Shown one piece after another: positions 45,906-57,679 of a stretch of 64,000 nucleotides of DNA; within the stretch, counting starts at the first letter, position 1, and every line of letters begins with the position of its first letter. The translations under genes were made by a program, and so were the position numbers. The stretch is from Herpetospermum pedunculosum. Its lineage: Eukaryota > Streptophyta > Magnoliopsida > Cucurbitales > Cucurbitaceae. The notes under the pieces are model-generated. The model saw nothing but the letters and a program-made list of their open reading frames with translations. It ran no database searches and was not told where the DNA came from. Where the stretch lies: contig CM051523.1 of assembly GCA_028017165.1 (NCBI GenBank), forward strand, positions 67,422,555 through 67,486,554, given 5' to 3'.

Positions 45906-46902
45906 TGTTAGGGACAACTAACATCCACATTGTAATGATATTGTCCACTTGGGAGTAGCCCTCATGGCTTTGCTTTTGGTCACCCCAAAAGGCCTCGTTA
46001 CAATGTAAATGTTGTCCCTTACTTATATACCCATGATCATCCCCTTTCCTAACCAATGTGGGACTTTGTTTGCACTTACAACAATCCTCCCCTCAAACGA
46101 AGGACCACAAACAAAGCCTTTTGCACCCTTTTGCACTTACAACAATCCTCCCCTCAAATAGTCATCTATTCGTATTTAAACTCGAGTATTATCACCTTAA
46201 AGCCTTTTGCACTTACAACAATCCTCCCCTCAAATAGTCATCTATCCGTATTTAAACTCGAGCATTATCACCTTTAACCAGGCCACTCTTCATGAGAGCA
46301 TACCCCTGCCGGATAAGTTCGACCACGAGATCAACCATGACTATGTCATCGAGGCACACCGACATGGTTAGGTAAGGGGCATGGCTCTGATACCACTTGT
46401 TAGGGACAACTAAACATCCACATTGTAACGATATTGTCCACTTTGGGCATGACCCTCATGGCTTTGCTTTTGGTCACCCCAAAAGGGCTCGTTACAATGT
46501 AGATGTTGTTCCTTACTTATGTACCCATGATCTTTGATCTTCCTCTTTCCTAACCAATGTTGCACTCACAACAATCCTCCCCTCAAACGAAGGACCACAA
46601 AGCCTCCTCTCAAATAGTCATTTATCCCGTGTTTAAACTCGAGCATTATCACCTTTAACCAGGTCACTCTTATGAGAGCATACCCCTGCCGGATAAGCTC
46701 GACCACGGGATCAACCTACCACTTGTTAGGGACAACCAACATTCACATTGTAATGATATTGTCCACTTTGGGCATGACCCTCATGGCTTTGCTTTTGGTC
46801 ACCCCAAAAGGCCTCGTTACAATGTAGATGTTGTCTCTTACTTATGTACCCATGATCTTCCCCTTTCCTAACCAATGTGAGACTTTGTTTGCACTCACAA
46901 CA
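45906..46902 (-). mobile_element. Tandem TRIM array: three LTRs, two internal regions
   Basis: LTRs at 45906-46083, 46398-46573 and 46724-46902, each TGTTAGGGACAAC to CAACA, about 178 bp. Internal regions 46084-46397 and 46574-46723. A PBS (TGGTATCAGAGC, minus, 46384-46395) borders the middle LTR. The polypurine tract (GAGGGGAGGAT, minus) borders the first and second LTRs. The second internal region has lost its PBS. Flanking pentamers AGGGG (45901-45905) and AGAGG (46903-46907) match 4/5, so the whole array behaves as one insertion. A TATATAAGTA-type box lies in the LTRs on the minus strand. No coding capacity. Confidence 0.88.
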
Positions 46903-46907
46903 AGAGG

Positions 46908-47518
46908 CGTGAATTTAATGACAGATTGCTTCTCATCTTTTGAGCATTATCTAAAATTCCGACAAAATAAGGAGGTTGACACAAAATATTTTCTTAAAAA
47001 AAATTAATTACCAAACCAAAAAGCGGTTGAAATAAGATTGGTATAATTGACATACATAATTATCCACCCTCCTCCCTAAAATAACTCTAGCCATGAAATA
47101 CACATACATGAAACTTTTGGTTAATTTTCATTTTGGCTTTTTGGCTAATTTATTCTAGACATTTGTTACAATTTCTGTAGGGGCCAAATGCAAATTGTTT
47201 TGGGTTAACTACTACAAAATTGGGCCAAAATAGAGCTAATTTATAAAATTTATCCATAAAAACCAAAATTTTCATGAGATAATAAAAAAAATGTTTAATT
47301 TTAATTAGGGGTAATAGAAAATGTCTAAAGTTAAAGAATCATTTGTAATTTTAAAGGGAGGTTTGTTTTATTTTGTTTTTCATTATAGCCCTGCCTATTT
47401 TCAAAATTACTATTAATTAATTTTGAAACTAAATAATTTAATACAAGATTTTGTTTGGATGATGTGGGTGATTTCTCTAAGCAGCTCCGTTATTTTTGGC
47501 GTTAAGTTATTTTGGCCT
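46908..47518. other. AT-rich intergenic DNA
   Basis: Nothing recognised. Confidence 0.5.
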
Positions 47519-47962
47519 TCGAGTGGGGTCGCGCACACACACCTCTGGTATATATATATATGGACACACCCCAAGGGACTTCCTCCAACGAGTGTAATCT
47601 CAATGTAATACTTCCTAAAAAGGAAAAAAAATCAACCCTTTGCCCACCCTACAAACGAGGGTCGATCAGTCAACTTTTGATTGTAAACCAACCCCTAACA
47701 TTGATGCATTGTCTCACAATTTTTCAAATTTTGCCCCTAAATCTTCAAGAAATCCTCCCTACTACGAAGTTGTATCGGAATCTTCAAAAAATGGGTTAAC
47801 CCTGGCTATCTGCATTATTCCTAAGGTTGGGGCCGCACTACACACCTTTGGTAGGATATAACCATGGACACACCTCAGCGCCTTACTACAACTTGTGTAA
47901 ACTTGATGATTTAGTTCCTAAAAATAGGCAACAACAAACTCTTTGCCCACCCTACAAACCCT
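47519..47962. repeat. Diverged direct repeat, two copies about 140 bp
   Basis: Copies at 47519-47655 and 47824-47962 share GGTCGCGCACACACACCT / GGCCGCACTACACACCT, ATGGACACACC and CTTTGCCCACCCTACAAAC. Confidence 0.7.
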
Positions 47963-48122
47963 AGATTTATATACCTAAAAGAATGGATAAACCGAAACGT
48001 GTATCAAAATTAAAATTGATTGTATCGTGTATCGTAAGTTTCAATTTGGTAAATAACATTGAAATATAAATATATATATAGCAAAGTTTAGATTAAATAA
48101 TTATATATTCAAATATTAAATA

Positions 48123-48412
48123 GGAAAATTGTAACAATTTAGAATAAAATAATTAAAACTATAGCACTTTTTTTAAAATTTTTAGTTTTAAAATTTTGCG
48201 GATATGTCAATTTCTATATGGTCTATCGCTGATGGTAGTCTTTTTTATAGAATTTTGTGAAGTCTATCAGTGATACTCATAAAGTCTATTAGTAATAGTC
48301 ATAAAGTCTATCAGTCATAGCCACTGATTTTTTGCAATATTTGCAAAATATTTTAAACTTTGCTAAATTTGCAATTATTTTTTTGCCTGTTTGTTGTTTG
48401 TGCAACGAGTCC
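48123..48412 (+). mobile_element. MULE-type MITE with TATCAGTGATA repeats, copy at 48 kb
   Basis: Starts GGAAAATTGTAACAA, ends GTGCAACGAGTCC, exact 9-bp duplication TATTAAATA (48114-48122, 48413-48421). Interior has several TCTATCAGTGATA-like units. Confidence 0.88.
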
Positions 48413-48527
48413 TATTAAATAACTCAAAAAATAAGTATGAAAAGATTACCTAATTTCAAAGTTTAAATTACTCCAGAAAATACGATATCTACTCTAAAAA
48501 TAAAAATGGAAAATATTAAAATTTAAA

Positions 48528-48885
48528 AACATTTAATTAATTAAATAGGGTAGGATTAGAAGAGTAAATATTTGAAAATTTAAATAATTAAATAAAATAA
48601 TAATATTATTAATATTCATTATTCCTATAATGAAATGTAAAACGGCCAATTTGATGTCAGATTTTTTTTCTTTCCAAATATTTAATTAATTAAATAGGGT
48701 TGAATTATAAGCGTAAATATTTTAAAAATTATTAATATTCATTATTAGTAGTTTTTTTTTCAAAATATTTAATTAATTAAATAGGATAGAATTAGAAGAA
48801 TAAATATTTTAAAATTTAAATGACTAAATAAAATAAGTTTTAATAAATAAATAATATTATTAATATTCATTATTCAATAGAATGA
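48528..48885. repeat. Three-copy diverged tandem repeat
   Basis: Units beginning ATTTAATTAATTAAATAGG recur at about 48530, 48680 and 48767 and end in TATTAATATTCATTATT; the middle copy has an internal deletion. Confidence 0.75.
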
Positions 48886-50403
48886 AATCTCTATATACCC
48901 GGACCAATTTGAGGATATTGATTCATTCAGATTTTTTTTTTTTGGTTAGTTTAGTTTAGGATTCATCTTCAACCTTACGCAACTCTATCGTCTCCCTTCT
49001 ACGGACGTTTTCTTCTATTTTCCATTGTCGCTTCGTACGCAATAGTTTCTCCAAATATTTTCAATCGTTGTGAAGCTGTCAATCGGAGCTTTCTCCGACT
49101 ACTAACATGTTATTTTCAGATTTTATTTATTTATTGAGTTTTTGAATCGTGCGCTTCCGATTTGTCCGATTCAAAAGCTGCGAGGGTTGTTATTGCACTG
49201 TATACCCTTTAATGGATGATGGGAGCCCATATGACTTGGATCGCTCAATCCGGTGAACACTTCAATGAAGGAAGGGAGCAACTCACCGGAGAAGGACGTG
49301 ATTTTTATACAACCTTGTATAATGTCTTGTATACACCTGAATGTGGCTGAACCATTTGTAGCAACAACATTTCCTCATATACAAACATTTCCTCCTATAC
49401 AAGGACGTTGAATTCATTTTTGTATGTGAAGTGTATAACCATGTAACTGTGACTGGTTAGTTGTCAATTATTTTTTTTCCCGTCTCTGTCAACATCTCTT
49501 ACTTCCCTCTCCCTCCTTCCAACAATTTCCTTTTTTACAACGACATTTTATTTAATTTTTAAATTGTAGAAAATATAAGAGGGGTAGTCCATTTTTGTGG
49601 ATATTGAATTACTAAATTTAGCATTTAGACATTATTCCAAAATCGAGTTGGGTTAGACACTTTTCATGTTGGCATCTCTCCTTTTAGACATTCTTGTTGT
49701 TACCCCATTTTCATTTTTTCTATCGTGTATCCATTTCTACCTATCCAATGACTAAAAAGCCCTTATGCTCACCTCTAAATTAATAATAATAAAAAAAATC
49801 CCATAAAATTAAAAATTAAAAAACCTAATTTCTGCAGATTCCTCCCTTCCAATTTTTATATTATTATTCCTAAATTTGTTCACATTCACATACACTCCCT
49901 CACATTTGAAATTAGAAATTGGACAATTTTCTTTCATACATTTATTTGTTACCGTCAATTGAAGAAAACGAAGAGGTAAGATTCTTTCGAGGACTTTTAC
50001 CTTTCCTCTATCATTCCGTTGGTCGCAGGCTCGATCGCGAAGACGTTGTTGGTCACAAGCCAAAATTGTCGTTGTTCAACGACAACAGTCCAGGGTTCTA
50101 GCGCGAAAATGTCTTTGGTGACGTTGGATTGCATCGTTGCTGCTCATGGGTGTCGTGGGTAGTCGCACAGTTCAGCGTCGCCGGAGAAGAGGGCCGCTTG
50201 AGGTCAAGCTACTATTGTAGACAAGGGAGAATGTCGCGTGGGTCTGCTCGTGTTCGAACGCCTCCAGTGGAGAGGAGTGGTAGAGAGACTAGAGTTGTTT
50301 ATTGGAGAGACCTTTGAATGACGTCTAGCCATCGCGAGCAACTCTAGCAACCTCAGAAGGATTTTTTGAAAACAATATGTTGCGACAATATAGGTTTTTT
50401 GTG
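48886..50403. other. Intergenic DNA with leader-like GC patches
   Basis: 48950-49330 and 49970-50340 are less AT-rich than their surroundings. The open frame at 50129-50317 matches nothing I know. No gene supported. Confidence 0.5.
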
Positions 50404-50608
50404 GTTGTATACAAGGGCGGATCCAGGAATTTTTGTTAGGAGGGGCACTATTCCAATAGAATTAATTGCAAGTTTAGTCCTTGAAATTTTTTATTTATAT
50501 TTATCTTGAACTTTAAAATGTGCGCAAACTCTTGAACCTTCAATTTTGAGTATAATAGATGCTTAGACTTTCAATTTTGTGTTTAATCGATACTTAAACT
50601 CTTAATTT

Positions 50609-50716
50609 GGTAGCCAAAGCGAGCATAGCTCAGCTGGCATATGTATGACATGATGACCAAGAGGTCTGTGGTTCAAATCCCCCCACCCCCAATGTACTCA
50701 AAAAAAAAAAAAAAAA
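50609..50716 (+). mobile_element. tRNA-derived SINE nested in hAT copy 2
   Basis: Pol III-type promoter: box A-like TAGCTCAGCTGG and box B-like GGTTCAAATCC, then a poly(A) tail. Flanked by an exact 11-bp duplication ACTCTTAATTT (50598-50608, 50717-50727). Not a functional tRNA: the acceptor stem does not pair and there is no proper anticodon arm. Confidence 0.85.
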
Positions 50717-51041
50717 ACTCTTAATTTTGTATTTAATAAAGACATATTAAAAAATTTAAAATATTAAATATTTTGTTAGACATAAAATTAATGGGTCTTC
50801 CATAATTGAGTTTTACAGAAAAAAAATCAAAATCAATACGCATAAGATCTATTAAACACAAAATTTAAAGTTAATGAATCTATTAAATACAAATTAAAAA
50901 ATTAAAGGACTAAACTTGTAATTTTACATTCATATAAATATAATTTAAATGTATATTTTTTTTTAGAACAAATAATATTTATATTAAGTAATATTAATTA
51001 AAAAATAATAATAAATCATTTTAGAATTCACAATAAATATA

Positions 51042-51365
51042 GGGAAATTGTAGTAAATGACAATTTAAGACTTATTGTTTGCAAAGATAGCATGTTTTTA
51101 AAAATTTTGCGGATATAGCAATTTCTATCGCTGATATCTTATGACGGATAGAAGTCTATCGCTGATCACCTCAGCTTTTTATAAATTTTTGTCAGTGATA
51201 ATAGTCTATCGGTGATAATAGTCTATCACTGATAGAAGTCTATCAGTGATATAATAAAGTCTATCAGTGATAGAAACGGGTTTTTTTGCCATATTTGCAA
51301 AACATTTTAAAGTTTGCTAAATTTGCAATTAGTTTGGGCCTGATTGCTATTTGTGCAACCAGCCC
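51042..51365 (+). mobile_element. MULE-type MITE with TATCAGTGATA repeats, nested in hAT copy 2
   Basis: Starts GGGAAATTGTAGTAA, ends GTGCAACCAGCCC, exact 9-bp duplication ATAAATATA (51033-51041, 51366-51374). Contains CTATCACTGATAG at 51223-51235 and CTATCAGTGATAG at 51261-51273. Closest to the 18245 copy. Confidence 0.9.
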
Positions 51366-51697
51366 ATAAATATATATATATATATATATATATGATTAAA
51401 TAATAAAATTTGAAATATTTATTATTTTTTAAAATTGAAAATTTACTAAAAAAAAATTAAAATCGACACAATTTTAAATTAGGAGAGTTTCAAATTCGGG
51501 ACGCATATAGCATTTGCTTGGAAATTTCTACCCCTTTCAATCAAACCAAAGAACTTCTTGTTTTATTTTTTTAACTTTTCTATACAAGTATATACAATGT
51601 GGTTATATTTTTTGAATTTTTATATATAAATATATAAAATTAATAATTTGAGGGCACGTACCTTTGGCCCCAACGTGGCTCTGCTTCTGGTTGTATA

Positions 51698-51823
51698 GGG
51701 GTCATTTGATAATGCATTTAATTCATGTTTTTTATTTTTTATTTTTAGAAAACAGGACTGTTTGGTAACCAATTGAGTTTTTGGTTTTTAAGTTTTTGAA
51801 AACGTTTTTTCCACTCATTAACA

Positions 51824-51861
<38 letters not shown>

Positions 51862-52651
51862 TTTTCAAAAAAAGGTTTTTAGGTTTTTGATTTCAAAATT
51901 TCAGTTTTTTTTTTCTTCTTCTCTCTAAATTGGTAGATATAATTATTGAAATTATCTTCAAATGTTTATTTATTTATTAAAATTGAAATCAAATTGTCAT
52001 TAATATTTTTTGCAATGAAAATTGTCATTAATATTATTAGTATATTCTTAAAAAAAAAAATTATTAATATTTTTTAGTATAAAAATATTATTAATATAAT
52101 ATATTATAATTTTATTTAAATAATTTTTTCTAGTATATTATATTTTAATATTATTGTGATGTTACACCAATATACCTATCCACTATACACAATTAACATA
52201 TTTTATTTTTCTAACTTTAGGGATGATAAATGTCCACTAAACATTGTCTAATATATTAAACTATAAACAAAATAAATTCTTGTTACTTTTGAGAAAATCA
52301 TTTTTTATTTTAGAGAAAATCATTCTTTACCCTAAATTTTCAATTTCATCGAATAATTGAACCAGAATGTTGCAATTTTTATATTCTAATAAATTAACAT
52401 TATTTAAAAGAAAGATTATTTTATAAAAAAATACAAAATAAATAATAATTATTTCAACCCGTTTGAAGTTTTATGTTTTCAAAAAATAAAAAATAGTTAT
52501 CAAACAAGGTTTTCAATTTTTTAAAAATAGAAAACAAAAAACAGTTATTAAACATATATGATTTTATTTTTAAAAAATAAAAAACTAAAAACAAAAATTA
52601 GAAAAATCAAAAATCAAAAACAAAAAATTGAATGCATTATCCAACGAGATC
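51698..52651. mobile_element. Possible inverted-repeat element
   Basis: GTCATTTGATAATGCATTTA near 51701 and the inverse of CTCGTTGGATAATGCATTC near 52648 form imperfect inverted ends around AT-rich non-coding DNA with a poly(A) run (51829-51859). No target duplication found. Confidence 0.35.
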
Positions 52652-52702
52652 ATAGTTGTTTCATACCATATATCTTTTCTAAGTGTAAAAATATATTAAA
52701 AA

Positions 52703-52800
52703 GCCAAAACGAGCATAGCTCAATTGGCATAAGGTTGTGCCCGTGACTATGAGGTCATGGGTTCAATCCTCGCATTAATTAAATACCGTTGCAAAAAAAA
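52703..52800 (+). mobile_element. tRNA-derived SINE
   Basis: Same family as 50609: GCCAAAACGAGCATAGCTCA, then GGGTTCAATCC and a poly(A) tail. Flanked by an exact 16-bp duplication (AAAAATATATTAAAAA at 52687-52702 and 52801-52816). Confidence 0.85.
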
Positions 52801-52816
52801 AAAAATATATTAAAAA

Positions 52817-52854
52817 ATATGAGGTATATATTTTGTATTTAACTTTTTTTTTTG

Positions 52855-52889
<35 letters not shown>

Positions 52890-53050
52890 AAATATTATTT
52901 ACAAATGAGATGAGAGTAGTAACCAACAAATATATCGTATATATTTATAAATAACTAAATATATTGAGTATACATGACAAATTTTTTAATAGGTGAATAA
53001 AGATGGACTACTATATATATATATAAACGTAATAAATATGTTAGTGTACT

Positions 53051-53100
<50 letters not shown>

Positions 53101-53102
53101 AA

Positions 53103-53155
<53 letters not shown>

Positions 53156-54571
53156 TGTTAGATTATATTAATTTAATATTATTATTTATATTTTTTGTGT
53201 TCGCAACTATATGTATATATATCAAAGTGCCTATAATGAGAAAACCAAAAACAAATGTGTACAATATGTGAGGTATATATGAAGTTATATACGAATGTCA
53301 AAGAAAGTAAATACATCGCTTTAATTAAAAATAGTGTTGCAAAAAAAAAAAAAAAAAAAGTAAATACATTAAAATTAATTAAAAAATCTTAGGCGATAAA
53401 ATATTAAAACCTTTTGTTGAAAAATAAAATAAAACAATGAAATGTAAATTATTTAATGCAATAACATAACGTTGTTAGGAAACCAATTTTTTCCATAAAT
53501 AGACCACTGAAACAAATTTTGTATGAGGAGTGTGGGTGAATGAAGGATAATATTGTATTTAAAAAATATTTAAATGACAAAAAGTTAATTATTAGAATTA
53601 TGAAAATATTACATTTTGAAATATGATGGGTAAAATAAATCCAGCAACCAAAATTTATGTTTTTGTTGTGAATTTATGTCCATAGCTTTAATTAGCATCA
53701 CTTATGGGCCAAAAATCCAACTAGCTTTAGTGGGTTTGGGTCGAGTCCCACTAAGTGGAGGTAAGGTTGGTGATGGCTTATACGAGATATGGATGCTTGT
53801 TGGGCTTTTAGGGATTGTCCACCTACTAATAAAAGAGATTTGTGCAAGAATTACAGAAAAATAAATAATATTAAAAAAACAATAAAAGAATTATGATAAA
53901 TAGCTAAAATAAAATACCAAAATTGAAAATTGATAAAGAGTTATTTGTATTCATAATTACAGGTACGGTGATTGTAGGGATGAGAGTAATAGTTTTTCAT
54001 ATTTTCTTAGATTTATCGATATTTAAATGGATTAGATTCTCATTATTTGAATCTATCAATTTTAAAATTTGTTAATGCAAAGTTTGTCCAACGAAATAAA
54101 AAATTGTATTAAAAGCCCAAATTTCCATAATGCAAAATTCTTCCAAAGAAATTAGGAAAACATGTGTACGTTGAGATAGGCAAACTGATATTTACATGTA
54201 CATACCTCGCGTAGAGTGTATGAGTGAGTAGAGATGATCGTGAGAGATTTTGAAGAAAATGAAAAAAGATAGAGAAATTCAAAGGTTAACATAAGAATGA
54301 ACCATAAAACACTTACCATAGGGAAGAATTCAAATCAGTGGATTTCTGATTTACTTTTAGCAATTTCATACTTACTATAATTAGTGTTTTGAATTTTTTG
54401 AATTTTCTGAATTTTTGGTGAATCACAAATAAAATTGTGCATATTTACCTGTCTTAAGCATTCTCTAGAGCTTTATTCTTATTGACATTTTTCATAGTAA
54501 ATTTAACTACATATGTGTAGGTATAAAATATGACGTATACATATATATGTATACGTCATATTTTATACATC

Positions 54572-54607
<36 letters not shown>

Positions 54608-54797
54608 CTGACGGGTTAGGTTAGTGATATCATGTTAAATGAGGGTATATATGTCATATTTTATGCTTACACATATGTAGTTATAAGGGTAACTACAAAT
54701 ATATCTGCTCATTTTTTTATTATTTGATTAATGTCTTAGGGTATATATATACACATATATTTCATATGCTATATTTACCTATATGTAGTTATATATA
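52817..54797. other. Very AT-rich intergenic DNA with microsatellites
   Basis: (TA)n at about 52858-52887, A35 at 53052-53086 followed by (TA)n and a TAA/AAT triplet run to 53155, (TA)n at about 54571-54604. The open frame at 52993-53271 is poly-Lys/Ile from these repeats. No gene. Confidence 0.6.
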
Positions 54798-54805
54798 GGT
54801 GTAAC

Positions 54806-55836
54806 CAGGGGCGGACCTCTAAAGGGACTAGGTCCCCCCAAATTTTTTATTTTCTTATACTCGTAGGAAAAAATAATGCCTTAAATATATACTATTTTTA
54901 TTAAATACATTTTGGCCCCCTAAAATCTCATTCTGCTGCAGTGGTCATTGTACATGATTTATGTTTTGTAATGCCTGAGTTCGAAACTCAACCATAACAA
55001 TAATTTATTTGCTTTACATTTCCTTCCATATATATGTATATTTTTTAAATAATTAAGACCTATTTTTTTGTTTTTTTAGTATTTACTTCTATAAGATTTT
55101 TTTTAATTGAAATATCATTATAGTATTTCTACTTTAGAGTTATATTATTTTAGTCATTGTAATTTCAAATATTTAATAATTTAGACTATATTAATTTCCT
55201 TTTTATAAATTTTGGAAACAAATTCATGTTATATTCTCTTAGTATTAGTTTATTTATTAACATTTTCAAAAGTAATTTAGACTATATTAACTTTCTTTTT
55301 ATAAATTTTGGAAACAAATTTATGGTATAATGTGTTGTTTCTTGAATATTTTTTTTTAAAAATGTCTAATAAATCTTTGAACTTTTAATTTTGTGTTTAA
55401 TAGACCACGAACTTCAAAAAGAGTTCAATATATTTTTTAACTTTCAATTTTGTATTTAATTGGTCCTCAAATTTTCAAGTTTAAATCTAATATATCTTTG
55501 TATTTATTTGACATTTTTTAAAATCTAGGAATTCATTAGAAACAAAATTGAAAGTATAGGGACGCATTAAAGACTTTTTAGAGTTTAGAGACTCATTAAT
55601 TTTTTTTTTTTTTAAAAATATAGAGATAACAAAATTATATAATGGTATTGAGTTTATTTAAACTTAGTCCGTAAGTGTTTGATACACTCATATATGTTAT
55701 CACTGATAACTTTTTTTTAATGTCAACATAATTTGAGAGTGTGAATTCGAACCTCTGGATTTTGGGTGATCTTTTTTTAATATTTATATACTCTAATTTT
55801 TTGGCTCCCAAACATCAATGTCTGTATCCGCCTCTG
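54806..55836. mobile_element. Non-autonomous hAT element, copy 3
   Basis: Ends CAGGGGCGGACC and GTATCCGCCTCTG, exact 8-bp duplication GGTGTAAC (54798-54805, 55837-55844), 1,031 bp, no ORF. Interior shares 'CTTTCAATTTTGTGTTTAAT'-type phrases with copies 1 and 2. Confidence 0.9.
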
Positions 55837-55844
55837 GGTGTAAC

Positions 55845-57280
55845 TACGAAGGTATACGCACACTAGAAATTTTTTAAGGTACAATTTTTATCAATTTTTT
55901 CACAGCCTCTGTGAACATTTTATTCTTGACAAACATATTTAGGCTGGAAAATTAATTCGAATTATGCTTTAGAATACGCTTTAATTAAAAAAAAATTACA
56001 TATTACGATTTAATTGTTGTTTGTTAATTTTATTTTTGTTACTTTTATTTTTGTCATATCTTTCTTCTGATAGATTCCATAGTTTTTGACCATCTTTTAG
56101 TTGAGTAACAAGTAAAAAATATATGGCATTTTCGTCCCAATCCAAATTCAATTTTCGGTTAGAAATCAAGTTTAAGCCATTTTACAAAATATATTACGTT
56201 TAGACACTTTTCGAATTAAACTATTTTAAATTAGTTATTGGAAAATGGAGAGGAATAACTAAGAATAAAAAGTAAAACAAAAAAATAGCTAAGAAGTTTG
56301 CATATTCAGATTTAATAGCTACCTAAATTTTAGGTGTGGAGAGTGAACATTTTGTTTCCGATTATACTCGTGGTAGATAACATTATTTACCGTCAGCCCA
56401 CATAACCGAAATTTGATTTTTTTTTTTAAATCTCCCAACAACCAAAAAGAAAGAAAAATGAGACTATCTCCCATCCTAGATTCTTCCCGTAAGTTTATCT
56501 CCCCTACAAATTCCTAAAAATATGAGATTTAAGGTAGACTTTTTTAAAATTGGAATTGTAAATGATTTTTTACCTACATCTTCCTTTCATTCACATCATA
56601 AGCCCATCCAAGTTTTGTTTCTCCTCCCTCGCGCACGTGTCTTATCCCTCTTACAGACGATCAACCGCCATTCACAACCATTGTCCTCGCTCCGTTCAGA
56701 CGACACTCAGTCGCTGCCGTCGTTCCACTTTGACGCGACGCCATCACCATTGTCGTCTTCAACCCACAACAATGTCGATTAATATTTCTCACCATAACTA
56801 CGGAAATTAGCTCCACCTCTCCGATTTCTACGATTTTCCGTCTAATTACAATTTACAAACCCCTAATTTCAACTCCGATTCTTCCAATAATTCATTTTTC
56901 AATCCCACATCATTAAGATCTCAACCCACTACGGATGGATCTACCAAAAATTAACCCCAAATCTCAATTCATCTATTATCATCGGGGGTCGTTTTACATA
57001 AAAGAAAAAAAGAACAAGGTGGGATCTTCAGTCGAATCGGTAGAGAGTCATCCTTGATGGCTCCATATGCCAATCAGACAACTGCAAGCTTTCCTCCAGT
57101 TCGTCCAAAATCGTTTTCCCTCCAGTTCGTCCATATCTTTGATGGCTCCATATGAAGATCTTTTGATCTTCTTCTCTCGAATCTGTTGTTCGAAAGTATT
57201 ATTGTTGCTCCACCCGTACGTGTGCATGATGAAAGGTGTATAATTAATTTTATCTACCATTTTTCCCTTTTGTTTTGAAT
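55845..57280. other. Intergenic DNA with a coding-like fragment
   Basis: Mostly AT-rich. 56560-56960 has higher GC and open frames (see 56773-56955). 57040-57140 has two copies of TGATGGCTCCATATG and CCTCCAGTTCGTCCA. Confidence 0.5.
56773..56955 (+). pseudogene. Possible protein-coding fragment with an in-frame stop
   Basis: From an ATG the frame reads MSINISHHNYGN, a TAG stop (56809-56811), then 47 more codons in the same frame rich in Asn/Ser/Phe/Asp ('LSDFYDFPSNYNL', 'SDSSNNSFFNPTS') ending at TAA. The composition looks like a disordered region of a plant regulatory protein, but I do not recognise the family. It may be chance. Confidence 0.3.
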
Positions 57281-57289
57281 CTGTTAGTA

Positions 57290-57530
57290 TTTACTTTTCC
57301 CCTTGTATTTTTCAATACATACTACTGGGTGTATTTCTCAATATACTAATCATCTAGACTTTTCGCAATATATACTAATTATGAGGTGTATTTATCAATA
57401 TACTACTTACAGACTTTAATAGACACATGTATTTTCCACTACATACTAATTATTAGGTGTACTTCTTAATATATACTATTTATTAATTATTAGGTGTACT
57501 GCTCAATATATACTTCTCTTATGATCTTAG
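57290..57530. repeat. Degenerate repeat of about 60 bp
   Basis: Phrases such as GGTGTATTTCTCAATATACT, GGTGTATTTATCAATATACT and GGTGTACTGCTCAATATATA recur four to five times. Confidence 0.6.
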
Positions 57531-57679
57531 GTCATCGTTTTAATCAGTTTTGCTAGTCTATTTCTTAATAGATACTACTTATCATAGGTAATCGTTTTAA
57601 TCGGTGTCAGTATCCATCTATGTAATACACTGGATCTCTTCTTGGATCGGCCTGCTGGCTTGTTGATCTTCTTGAAGTC

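Larger units (their letters stand above)
50412..51689. mobile_element. Non-autonomous hAT element, copy 2 (with nested SINE and MITE)
   Basis: Ends CAAGGGCGGATCC and GTGGCTCTGCTTCTG, exact 8-bp duplication GTTGTATA (50404-50411, 51690-51697), 1,278 bp. Its right end, inverted, matches the left end of the 5112 copy (GCAGAGCCACGT). It holds a SINE (50609-50716) and a MITE (51042-51365), which account for over 400 bp of its length. Confidence 0.88.

Noticed and set aside
45712..46056. Minus-strand ORF ending in poly-Lys
   Set aside because: Runs from the TRIM LTR into the 40-T tract; no protein resemblance.
45906..46902. Cassandra-type TRIM with 5S rRNA promoter sequence
   Set aside because: I looked for 5S-like internal promoter motifs in the LTRs and did not find them.
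50621..50690. tRNA gene
   Set aside because: Only the box A and B promoter motifs are tRNA-like; stems do not pair, a poly(A) tail and target duplication follow, so it is a SINE.
52993..53271. ORF with poly-Lys and poly-Ile
   Set aside because: Generated by the A35, TA and TAA microsatellites.
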